A DNA stretch of 64,000 nt. Source: Bacteroidales bacterium. Lineage in GTDB: Bacteria; Bacteroidota; Bacteroidia; Bacteroidales; WCHB1-69. The translations under genes were made by a program, and so were the position numbers. This document shows positions 38,973 through 45,925 of the stretch, piece after piece. Below the pieces are notes generated by a model, which saw only the letters and a list, made by a program, of their open reading frames with translations, was not told the DNA's origin and made no database searches. Numbering within the stretch: position 1 is the stretch's first letter; every line of letters begins with the position of its first letter. The stretch covers positions 1 to 64,000 of the forward strand of contig JAGCGA010000011.1 of NCBI GenBank assembly GCA_017649855.1, in the 5' to 3' direction.

Positions 38973-40244
38973 TTAATATTCCTGCTTGATAAACGAGAAA
39001 GTCTTGATAGTCTTGTTTTTACGAATCACCAAGATATATTCACCGGCGGACATGTTTCGATCACTCAACGAAACAGAGCGTTCCGTCAGCACCCCTTCCG
39101 CCACTCGTTGGCCGTTGAGGCTGAGTATTTCGTAATGGGCCCCGCAGAACTCCTCCGGACAATCAATGTAGAGTCGGTCTGTGGCCGGATTGGGATAAAC
39201 AAGCCATTTTGAAGGAAGATTATCATGAACAGAAACCCCAAAATCACTTAAATAGGGGAGCAGATAATCTCGCAAGTCCAATCGGCGCAACAGTGCGGGG
39301 AGTTCAATGGTCACATCCCCAAAAGAGGTGGTGAAATACTCATTGGTCACATAATAATCCAATGCGTTGTGGGTGGCTATGGCTTCCACTTGAGCCCTTG
39401 TGGAATAGTCGAAATCCAATCTTCTTTTATTCCCTGAAAAGAAATTATGATCTTGAAAATCATATAGTAAGATAAGGAACGGATGGAGAGCCGAAGCGTA
39501 ATTAGCCATATCAAATTCGTAACCGCAAAGGGTTACCAGCCGATATTCGGGCACATAGGTAGCCCCTGTTATTAATCCATTTACCGGATAGGTCTCTCGT
39601 CTTTGGGCAATGTGGGTGCCGGGGGTTTTCGGAAGAACATAGAGGGTCGTCTGCATGGAAACCCACTGCTTGGTAAACAGATAAATGCTATCTTCGGTAA
39701 CGACAAAAGCCTCGCAATCAAAATCGGTGGCTTGCGGGAGATAGGAGAAATCGGTTTGGTCTTCATAGGAAAACCAGAGGGTGTCCATTTCTATGGTCCC
39801 CGCCAGAAGTGATTCCTTGCTCACTCGCAGGATGTGCAAATCTTGCCTGAACCCATTATTGTTGCCTACATCGCCGAGGTAAAGATAAAGACTGTCTTGG
39901 GAGATTTCCTCCATATCATAATTGTCTATTCCATTGACACATAAAGACTCCAATATGGACGCATCGGTGGTGTCAAGGTGGTATAGGCAGCTGTCGCCAT
40001 GGTCATTCCAAGTCCAGTAACCGTTGATCCAACAAATCAGGGAAGAGGATCCTTCCAGCATCGTATCCAGCGTGTCCACCACTGTCGGTTCTATGGTGGT
40101 GGAAGCATAGATACAGCCGCCATCGTTGACGGTGGCCTCGGGATTGTAATTGGTGGCTAACGGGTCCGTGCAGCCGCACACCTGCGCCCGACACACGCTG
40201 AGTGTGGTCATCATCAGGACGGTTAGGAGCATTACGGTACGCAT
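38973..40244 (-). CDS. Secreted protein with T9SS type A C-terminal sorting domain
   Basis: A 423-residue protein with a signal peptide (MRTVMLLTVLMMTTLSVCRAQ). Directly after it comes one copy of the cysteine motif CGCTDPLATNYNPEATVNDGGC, frequent in T9SS-exported proteins. The middle resembles a beta-propeller-like domain (repeated LYLYLGDVGNN and IYLFTKQW strands), but no catalytic motif is seen. The last 75 residues are a sorting domain: WLVYPNPATDRLYID, ILSLNGQRV, MSAGEYILVI and SFIKQEY. It starts 19 nt after the trmO stop. Confidence 0.85.
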   Translation of the reverse strand: MRTVMLLTVLMMTTLSVCRAQVCGCTDPLATNYNPEATVNDGGCIYASTTIEPTVVDTLDTMLEGSSSLICWINGYWTWNDHGDSCLYHLDTTDASILESLCVNGIDNYDMEEISQDSLYLYLGDVGNNNGFRQDLHILRVSKESLLAGTIEMDTLWFSYEDQTDFSYLPQATDFDCEAFVVTEDSIYLFTKQWVSMQTTLYVLPKTPGTHIAQRRETYPVNGLITGATYVPEYRLVTLCGYEFDMANYASALHPFLILLYDFQDHNFFSGNKRRLDFDYSTRAQVEAIATHNALDYYVTNEYFTTSFGDVTIELPALLRRLDLRDYLLPYLSDFGVSVHDNLPSKWLVYPNPATDRLYIDCPEEFCGAHYEILSLNGQRVAEGVLTERSVSLSDRNMSAGEYILVIRKNKTIKTFSFIKQEY

Positions 40245-40263
40245 CTTTATGGATAGCTTTATG

Positions 40264-40950
40264 TTATTTAAGCACCTCCTTCACCACCACTTTGCCGTCG
40301 GTCACCATAAAGCGGATTTCGAAGCCGTCGAAGGGAAACCCATAGATGCGGGTCTCGTCATCATGGTAGGCAGGGCGCGGGTCCTGGGCCAATACTTCCC
40401 GCAGTTTCTGCACGCGCTCCGCGGGCCATTTTTTCACCAATTCCGCTGGAATCTCCACGGGCAATTGGTAGTTTTCATGCTCTTGCGTGAAGCCCTTGGT
40501 AGCTTCCGGATGGCAGTCGGTGGTGAGCAGATAGGGCTTGATGTCGTAGATGGGAGTGCCGTCCATCAGGTCGGCGCCACCCACGAGGAGAGTGGGGTTT
40601 CCTGGGGTCAGATCCGCCTCGATGAGTTCCACGCAGGAGAGCCCGATCGGGTTGGGGCGGAAGGGCGAGCGGGTGGCGAAGACGCCCATGCGCCGGTTGC
40701 CGCCCAGTCGTGGAGGACGCACCGTAGGCGACCAGCTCTCCTGATGCACCTCCGAGAAACCCCAGATCAGCCACAGATGTGAGAACTCTTCGATGCCGCG
40801 CAAGGCCTCTGCATTGCGGTATTCCGGCTCAAAGACAATGCGCGCCCGCAACGAGGGCACCAAGCCGCTCTGCCGCGGAATGCCAAACTTGGAGGGGAAC
40901 TCACTGCGCACCCGCGCAATAATCTTAGTCTCTACTACCTGGTTGTCCAT
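40264..40950 (-). CDS. trmO: tRNA (N6-threonylcarbamoyladenosine37-N6)-methyltransferase
   Basis: A protein of about 228 residues with the TrmO/YaeB fold: IARVRSEFPSKFGIPRQ at the N-terminus, LWLIWGFSE, and the RMGVFATRSPFRPNPIGLS motif that binds SAM, followed by the GADLMDGTPIYDIKPYL segment. It methylates t6A37 in threonine-type tRNAs. The start is ATG 40950 (MDNQVVETK); the longer frame runs through the terminator and tRNA upstream and is not credible. Confidence 0.93.
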   Translation of the reverse strand: MDNQVVETKIIARVRSEFPSKFGIPRQSGLVPSLRARIVFEPEYRNAEALRGIEEFSHLWLIWGFSEVHQESWSPTVRPPRLGGNRRMGVFATRSPFRPNPIGLSCVELIEADLTPGNPTLLVGGADLMDGTPIYDIKPYLLTTDCHPEATKGFTQEHENYQLPVEIPAELVKKWPAERVQKLREVLAQDPRPAYHDDETRIYGFPFDGFEIRFMVTDGKVVVKEVLK

Positions 40951-41016
40951 AGTTGTTCTGAGAAAATGACAAGGCAAAAGTGCGAAATAATTTTGAAACA
41001 ATGGAAAACTGAGGCA

Positions 41017-41045
41017 CAAAAAAAGAGGATGAATCATCATCCTCT
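41017..41045 (-). terminator. Terminator of the tRNA-Phe transcript
   Basis: On the minus strand a 9-bp perfect stem (plus-strand AGAGGATGA at 41024-41032 and TCATCCTCT at 41037-41045) is followed by seven T residues. It lies 8 nt downstream of the tRNA. Confidence 0.92.
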
Positions 41046-41052
41046 CTCGGTG

Positions 41053-41125
<73 letters not shown>

Positions 41126-41144
41126 ATCTCAGTTAATGAGGCTG

Positions 41145-41152
41145 CAAAAATA
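41145..41152 (-). promoter_or_regulatory. -7 box of tRNA-Phe
   Basis: TATTTTTG on the minus strand, 19 nt upstream of the mature tRNA 5' end. Confidence 0.65.
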
Positions 41153-41296
41153 CACTTTTTTTTAATTCCTCCAAAAGATTGTGAAAAATTTTTTACAAGT
41201 CTGACAATCAATTGTTTATATTTCAAAACCATCTCCAAAAAGAGCTTTTTCCTACGTTGTCAACAGAAAATTTTGCGGAAAACACTCCGGAAAGGG

Positions 41297-42067
41297 TCAT
41301 TCGTAGGTGATTTCTATGGTACTGTCCTCGTTGATGTCAGCCAATACCGAAACCTTGCCTTGAGGATAGGCAATCTCCAAACATCCCAACGGGTTGTCGG
41401 TGAGCATGAAACTCTGACAGTCTTTGTAATCATCGGCGTAGATGACCGTCTGCCAGTCATTGGAGCTCTTCACCACTGCCCGGAAAGGTCTGTCTCCCAC
41501 CGCCTCCTTGAACATCTTCACGGGAATGTTGGTGATGGCATTGAAAAAGGCATCTACATACATGATCTTACCTTCGATCAGATGCTGGTTCTGATTGTGA
41601 TAGGCCTGCTCCATCAGTTTCAGATTGAAATGGTCATATGCGGTGGTGACTTGTCCGATAGTGCCGTCCAACAACGCTGCCACCATGCGCAGCATCTTCT
41701 CCACGGAAGTTGCCGTGTCATCCACTAACTGCCGACCCTCCAAAGGTACACCTGCATCTTTGAACATCATCGTGAAGATGCCATTGTCTTCTCCAATAAA
41801 GTGATGCCCCTCAAAAGAGAACAGCACCGGATGGTAAAGGGAGGTGAAGGTGGTGTTGGTGAGCATCAGATGGATGGAGCCTTCCGGAAACCGGTGGTAA
41901 CTCTGCTTCATCAGAAAAGCTGTCTGCCCAATGCTGTACATGTCGATATGGTGGGTGATGTCCAAGATGACAGCCTCGGGGGCGGTATTCAACAGGGCCG
42001 CTTTCAGGAAAGCCACATAAGGATCGCGTAATCGCCAATCGCTGATTAGAGTAATGGTCGGTCTCAT
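41297..42067 (-). CDS. DUF62-type SAM hydroxide adenosyltransferase-like protein
   Basis: A 256-residue protein that aligns with the SAM hydrolase/chlorinase family: LISDWRLRDPYVAFLKAALL (family TDFG..D.YVG), VILDITHHID, AFLMKQSYHRFPEGSIHL, EDNG (family PDNG) and DAFFNAITNI. The family's VDPGVGxxR loop, which carries two of the three DHR residues, is replaced here by MLTNTTFTSLYHP (68-80), and the later HGRD histidine motif is not seen. It may therefore be a non-hydrolysing variant. The start is ATG 42067; the longer frame begins with TTG in a -7 box. Confidence 0.8.
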   Translation of the reverse strand: MRPTITLISDWRLRDPYVAFLKAALLNTAPEAVILDITHHIDMYSIGQTAFLMKQSYHRFPEGSIHLMLTNTTFTSLYHPVLFSFEGHHFIGEDNGIFTMMFKDAGVPLEGRQLVDDTATSVEKMLRMVAALLDGTIGQVTTAYDHFNLKLMEQAYHNQNQHLIEGKIMYVDAFFNAITNIPVKMFKEAVGDRPFRAVVKSSNDWQTVIYADDYKDCQSFMLTDNPLGCLEIAYPQGKVSVLADINEDSTIEITYE

Positions 42068-42085
42068 TGTTCGGAATTTTCGCGG

Positions 42086-42093
42086 CAAAAATA
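42086..42093 (-). promoter_or_regulatory. -7 box of the DUF62 gene
   Basis: TATTTTTG on the minus strand, 18 nt upstream of the start codon and divergent from the M64 peptidase promoter at 42128. Confidence 0.65.
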
Positions 42094-42127
42094 ATCTTTT
42101 TACGCTTCATTTCCATGATAATAATTG

Positions 42128-42135
42128 TATTTTTG
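42128..42135 (+). promoter_or_regulatory. -7 box of the M64 peptidase gene
   Basis: TATTTTTG, 23 nt upstream of the ATG at 42159. It excludes an earlier start in the same frame. Confidence 0.65.
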
Positions 42136-42158
42136 CTCCTTCAAAATTCGTAAAGGCA

Positions 42159-43445
42159 ATGATGAAAAAGACGACATTTCTTTTTATGTTGGCATTCGTA
42201 TTCACTTTGGGTGCCAAAGCACAGCATTTCGACCAATATTTTGAGGATAAGACTGTCAGAATAGACTATATGCATATTGGGAATGCCCATTCTGAGAGCA
42301 TCCGTATTGAGCAATACAAAGTGGGCAACGGCTGGTTCGGGACCCGAGCCTTTTTGGAGGAGCCCAACCATTACGGAGATATCATGGTGGAGGTGTTCGA
42401 CTCCGTCAGCAACAAACTGATATATAGCAGAAGCTACTCTGCTCTCTTCTGCGAGTATAGGACTACTGAGCGAGGCGAGACCGAGATTGCGGAGATGGAG
42501 GAGAGTGTCAACATACCGATGCCCAAGCAGACTGTCCGCATCGTGTTCACCTCCTTCGACCGGAGCCGGAAGCCGACCGTGTTGCTGGATTTCTTCATGA
42601 ATCCGGCCAAAACGGTCATGCAACCTATGACGAAAGACTATCCGGTGATGAACCTCCATAAGGGTGGATCTCCAAAACAGGCTATTGACATCCTGTTGAT
42701 TCCCGACGGCTACGCCAAAAGCGATGCCAAGATTTTGAAGCATGATATGAAACGGTTTGCCTCCTATATCATGAACTGCTCGCCCTATAAATACATGGCG
42801 AAGAAGGTCAACATCCGTGCCATCAAAGGCTTCTCCGAGCAGTCGGGCATTACCCAACCGCAGAACAATTTCTATGTGAAAACCTTGCTCAATTGCACCT
42901 ATAATGCCATTGACCTCGATCGCTATCTGATGTGCCTCGGCGTCTGGAATCTGCACGATGTGGCCGACGATGCACCCTATGACGCCATCATCATCATCTG
43001 CAACAGCGAGAAATATGGTGGCGGCGGCATCTATAACTTCTATTGCACTGTCTATAACCATGGCGAATATCCTGATTATGTGGTAGTACACGAGATGGGA
43101 CACCTTATCGGAGGACTGGCTGACGAGTATTACACGTCGGAAGTCAGCGTCCAAGACTTCTATCCCGAAGGGGTGGAACCCACAGAACCCAACTTGACTA
43201 CACTGGTGGACTTTGACAGTAAATGGAAAGACCTCGTCAAGGAGGGAACGCCCATTCCTACCCCAACGACGTACAAGTCTTCACCCGATTATGACAGAAT
43301 TGGTGCTTACGAAGGTGGTGGTTATGTGTCCAAGGGAGTTTATCGCCCCTCGCAGCACTGCACCATGAACACCATCGTCTATGATGACTTCTGTCCTGTA
43401 TGCCTTCGTACCCTGGAGGCCATGATAGAATATTACTCCAAGTAA
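42159..43445 (+). CDS. Secreted M64 family metallopeptidase
   Basis: A 428-residue protein with a signal peptide (MKKTTFLFMLAFVFTLGAKAQ). The zinc site is HEMGH at 311-315, followed by LADEY at 320-324, the extended HExxHxxxxLxDEY motif of the IgA-peptidase (M64) family, and a cysteine-rich end (HCTMN ... CPVCLRTLE). The N-terminal 150 residues form a beta-rich domain typical of Bacteroidetes members. An ATG at 42162 is an equally good start. Protein substrate unknown; secreted outside the inner membrane. Confidence 0.92.
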   Translation: MMKKTTFLFMLAFVFTLGAKAQHFDQYFEDKTVRIDYMHIGNAHSESIRIEQYKVGNGWFGTRAFLEEPNHYGDIMVEVFDSVSNKLIYSRSYSALFCEYRTTERGETEIAEMEESVNIPMPKQTVRIVFTSFDRSRKPTVLLDFFMNPAKTVMQPMTKDYPVMNLHKGGSPKQAIDILLIPDGYAKSDAKILKHDMKRFASYIMNCSPYKYMAKKVNIRAIKGFSEQSGITQPQNNFYVKTLLNCTYNAIDLDRYLMCLGVWNLHDVADDAPYDAIIIICNSEKYGGGGIYNFYCTVYNHGEYPDYVVVHEMGHLIGGLADEYYTSEVSVQDFYPEGVEPTEPNLTTLVDFDSKWKDLVKEGTPIPTPTTYKSSPDYDRIGAYEGGGYVSKGVYRPSQHCTMNTIVYDDFCPVCLRTLEAMIEYYSK

Positions 43446-43568
43446 GGAATGGTGTCGGGGCCCGTTTTTTGTGTCTGCCCCCGTGTTTTTATAAATAGTT
43501 TTTAAGGTTGCTTGACCTCTTCCATGGGTTCATCACAGGGTGTCTCCCCAAAAAATGTAACCTTTTCG

Positions 43569-43576
43569 TATTTTTG
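43569..43576 (+). promoter_or_regulatory. -7 box of the ECF sigma gene
   Basis: TATTTTTG, 29 nt upstream of the start codon. It looks like a housekeeping promoter, not an ECF-type one. Confidence 0.6.
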
Positions 43577-43605
43577 CATCTTCTTAATGTACGACAAAGC
43601 GAAGG

Positions 43606-44121
43606 ATGACGAAAGAAGAGTTCTGGTCGAAGCAGTATAAGAGCCACATCGGCAAGATGGTGGGCGTGTGTTACCGCTATGTCGGCGACTGGCAGGTGGC
43701 GGAGGATTTGGCGCAGGATGCTTTCTTGAAGGCAATGGAAAAGGGGAGCTCGTATCACGCGTGGGGCAGTTTCGAGGGGTGGCTCAAGAAGATAGCCGTC
43801 AACGAGGCGCTGATGTACCTGCGCGACCAGCCCGAAACGATGGTGCTGGACGAGGGGATGGCTGTTGAGGAGCCGCTGGCCGACGAGCCCCAGGAGGTGA
43901 AAGTGGATTTCTCTCAGGAGGAGTTGTTGGGATTCATCCAACAGTTGCCCGTCAAACAGCGCACGGTCTTCAACCTCTATGCGGTGGAGCACTGGTCGCA
44001 CAAACAGATTGCCAAGGAACTGGACATTTCCGTTGCCAACTCCAAGGTGCTGCTCTCCCGCGCGAGGGCGGAGTTACAAGGGATGCTGGCGGCGATGAGA
44101 ATTAAGAAGTTAAGAAAATAA
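43606..44121 (+). CDS. ECF-family RNA polymerase sigma factor
   Basis: A 171-residue sigma-70 family protein. Region 2 is CYRYVGDWQVAEDLAQDAFLKAM (residues 22-44), and region 4 is QLPVKQRTVFNLYAVEHWSHKQIAKELDISVANSKVLLSRARAEL (128-172) with the helix-turn-helix; the acidic linker between them is short. It should direct polymerase to envelope genes in response to a signal relayed by an anti-sigma factor, for which the protein at 45383-45925 is a candidate. Followed by a lipoprotein gene after 20 nt. Confidence 0.93.
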   Translation: MTKEEFWSKQYKSHIGKMVGVCYRYVGDWQVAEDLAQDAFLKAMEKGSSYHAWGSFEGWLKKIAVNEALMYLRDQPETMVLDEGMAVEEPLADEPQEVKVDFSQEELLGFIQQLPVKQRTVFNLYAVEHWSHKQIAKELDISVANSKVLLSRARAELQGMLAAMRIKKLRK

Positions 44122-44140
44122 GAAACTAAGAAATTAAGAT
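44105..44140 (+). repeat. 8-bp tandem repeat spacer
   Basis: GAAGTTAA, GAAAATAA, GAAACTAA, GAAATTAA in octamer phase; it overlaps the last codons of the sigma gene and ends at the next start codon. Confidence 0.7.
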
Positions 44141-44141
44141 T

Positions 44142-44753
44142 ATGGCAACATTATTCCTTAAGCAGTCCATTCCCCATCTTTTAGAAGGGGTGCCCGAAGG
44201 ACGGGGTAGTTCAAGGGGCAAGAGCTCGACAGGGCAAGTAACCACACCCAAGCGCAGCGCAGTGTGGAGCGTAGCTGTCCTCCTGATGGCTGTCGCTTTC
44301 CTGATGGCCGCCTGCACGAAACCCGAAAAGAAAGCGCTCGACGGTACTTGGCGGTGGACCGTCACCACGGGCGGCATCGCCGGCGTATGGTTTACCCCCG
44401 AAAGCGAAGGTTTCGAGGCCGAACTCGTCTTCAACGGCAGCAGTTTCACCCTGTTTAAAGATGGCGAGGCGGTTGCCTCCGGAACTTATCACATTGATTA
44501 TGACGTGGATGAAACGTTATACACCGACAAGGGAGACCAGGACGAACCCTTCTATTCCTGGTTCAACATACGCTTCCGCCTCACCGAGTCGCAACATAAA
44601 AAAATCGCAGAGGCCTTCAACGGGAAGATTTCGTTGGCCACGCCGCACAAGTTTCTCGCCACCCTCGGTTACAGCGAGGCAGAGGGGCAAGTGTTTTCGA
44701 TGTGCGAAGACGGAATGTATGATGGTTTCTGCTATACTTTTGTAAAGAAATGA
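44142..44753 (+). CDS. Lipoprotein with repeat-derived N-terminal extension
   Basis: A 203-residue frame. The lipobox is LMAAC with C58, preceded by a normal signal core (KRSAVWSVAVLLMAVAF), so about 35 residues in front of it are unusual. Those codons lie in a sequence that begins with CCCC...GGGG (44172-44190) and GCCCGAAGGACGGGGTAG and looks like an inserted intergenic repeat. The mature part (WRWTVTTGGIAGVWF, LVFNGSSFTLFKDG) suggests a small lipocalin-like beta domain. The true start may be internal. Second gene of the sigma-factor cluster; function unknown. Confidence 0.7.
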   Translation: MATLFLKQSIPHLLEGVPEGRGSSRGKSSTGQVTTPKRSAVWSVAVLLMAVAFLMAACTKPEKKALDGTWRWTVTTGGIAGVWFTPESEGFEAELVFNGSSFTLFKDGEAVASGTYHIDYDVDETLYTDKGDQDEPFYSWFNIRFRLTESQHKKIAEAFNGKISLATPHKFLATLGYSEAEGQVFSMCEDGMYDGFCYTFVKK

Positions 44754-44784
44754 GAAGTTAAGAAGTTGGATAGGAGACCTCGGG

Positions 44785-44872
44785 TGCAGGCCGTCAGGTC
44801 TGCAGGGCTCGGTAGGGAAGGACGATGTCGATAAAGGTTCGCACGCCGCAGGTGCGCGGGCAACAAGAAGAA
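44785..44872. repeat. Structured repeat element, copy D (minus orientation)
   Basis: On the minus strand: CACCTGCGGCG, about 35 bases, CCTACCGAGC (box at plus 44807-44815), then an 8-bp hairpin TGCAGACC/GGCCTGCA with loop TGAC (plus 44785-44804, one G-T pair). It fills the 148-bp gap between two lipoprotein genes. Confidence 0.65.
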
Positions 44873-44901
44873 AATGATGGTAAATTCCAAATAATACAGA
44901 T

Positions 44902-45393
44902 ATGAAATTGACGATACGATTCACAGCGATTATCTTGCTAACGGTACTGGCCACCGCTTGCGATCCAGGCTACAACGAGGATATGCTCATCCGTAACGCC
45001 TCTTCGCACAGCGTGACCGTCATCCCCGCCCCATACAGCTGGTACGATAGTGGAACGGACTCCACCCACACCTGGACAAACGAAAGTTACACGCTTGTCC
45101 CCGGGCAGGAAGTGGTGATACATCACTCCGGCGGTATCGGTGCTGCCAGTTTTGAAGAAGGGGTACAGGCATTTCTCCAATATTACAGTAACAGCGTGAC
45201 TTTTCGCTTCGATGGGGAACTTGGGCCGCAAGTAGTGTATTATGCTGGGGACACAACGGGCATCAGTCCCTATAATTTCAGTTCCACCCTCTATCAATAT
45301 GAGGAGACACGCCACTACGGCCGCTGGTTCAACGGTCATCCATCCTATGGGAAACTCACTTTTACCATCACGGACGAGCATTATGAGAAATAA
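44902..45393 (+). CDS. Small lipoprotein of the sigma-factor cluster
   Basis: A 163-residue protein with lipobox LATAC (C20) and a mature domain of about 143 residues rich in beta strands (NSVTFRFDGELGPQVVYYAG). No family recognised. Its last 11 bases overlap the next gene, so the two are coupled. It should be attached to the outer membrane, next to the barrel encoded two genes downstream. Confidence 0.75.
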   Translation: MKLTIRFTAIILLTVLATACDPGYNEDMLIRNASSHSVTVIPAPYSWYDSGTDSTHTWTNESYTLVPGQEVVIHHSGGIGAASFEEGVQAFLQYYSNSVTFRFDGELGPQVVYYAGDTTGISPYNFSSTLYQYEETRHYGRWFNGHPSYGKLTFTITDEHYEK

Positions 45394-45925
45394 CCATACG
45401 AATATAGACCGAATGTTTGAGCGAGGCGTTTCCGATGTCTCCCGTATGCCGCAGGCCCCGATGACAGACGCCCAGATTGCCTCTGCCGCAGCCGCCTCCA
45501 AAACCGGTGCCGGCATCTGGCTGCTGTCACACGCCAAGGAGATCCTGATAGGGGCCGTCTCATTCACCGTGGGTGTGGGCGGAACCCTGCTCGCCACACA
45601 CACTCTCGGTGACCGCAACACGACGTCACAACCTGCCCAGAGCACCGTCATCGTTGTATCAGCCGACACAACCATGCTGGCCGACGACACGGTATCGGCC
45701 ATCGATGAGACGTCAGCATTGTCCAACACCCCCGTAGAGACGTGGCGTGGAACGTCTTCAACAACGACATCGCAAAACGCCTCTCAAGAAACGTTCCACG
45801 GAACGTCTCTAAAAACCGCACAACCCGCTGCAACGCCCGTCATCGTCACCAAAACGGTGATCCGCCGCGACACCGTGCACATTCACGAAACCATCACTAT
45901 CAAAGACACTGTATATGTACCGTAG
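45383..45925 (+). CDS. Single-pass inner-membrane protein, candidate anti-sigma/signal relay
   Basis: A 180-residue protein: a cytoplasmic N-terminal part (1-52, opening NIDRMFERGVSDV, reminiscent of Bacteroidetes ECF-linked anti-sigma-like proteins), a membrane segment (ILIGAVSFTVGVGGTLLA, 54-71) and a periplasmic tail ending in KTVIRRDTVHIHETITIKDTVYV. The same DT-rich pattern opens the next protein. A TAGAGACG palindrome lies inside the tail-coding region. The start is ATG 45383, overlapping the upstream lipoprotein gene; the longer frame from 45242 is within that gene. The anti-sigma role is inference from position and topology. Confidence 0.65.
   Translation: MRNNHTNIDRMFERGVSDVSRMPQAPMTDAQIASAAAASKTGAGIWLLSHAKEILIGAVSFTVGVGGTLLATHTLGDRNTTSQPAQSTVIVVSADTTMLADDTVSAIDETSALSNTPVETWRGTSSTTTSQNASQETFHGTSLKTAQPAATPVIVTKTVIRRDTVHIHETITIKDTVYVP
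45735..45811. repeat. TAGAGACG palindrome, copy 3, inside a coding region
   Basis: Left arm TAGAGACGT-GG-CGTGGAACGT (45735-45755) pairs with ACGTTCCACG-GA-ACGTCTCTA (45791-45811): 19 of 21 positions pair around a 35-nt centre. It encodes part of the periplasmic tail of the 45383-45925 protein. Confidence 0.75.

Noticed and set aside
45242-45382. Longer start of the candidate anti-sigma gene
   Set aside because: It lies wholly inside the lipoprotein gene in another frame; the ATG at 45383 gives the usual short overlap and a sensible N-terminus.
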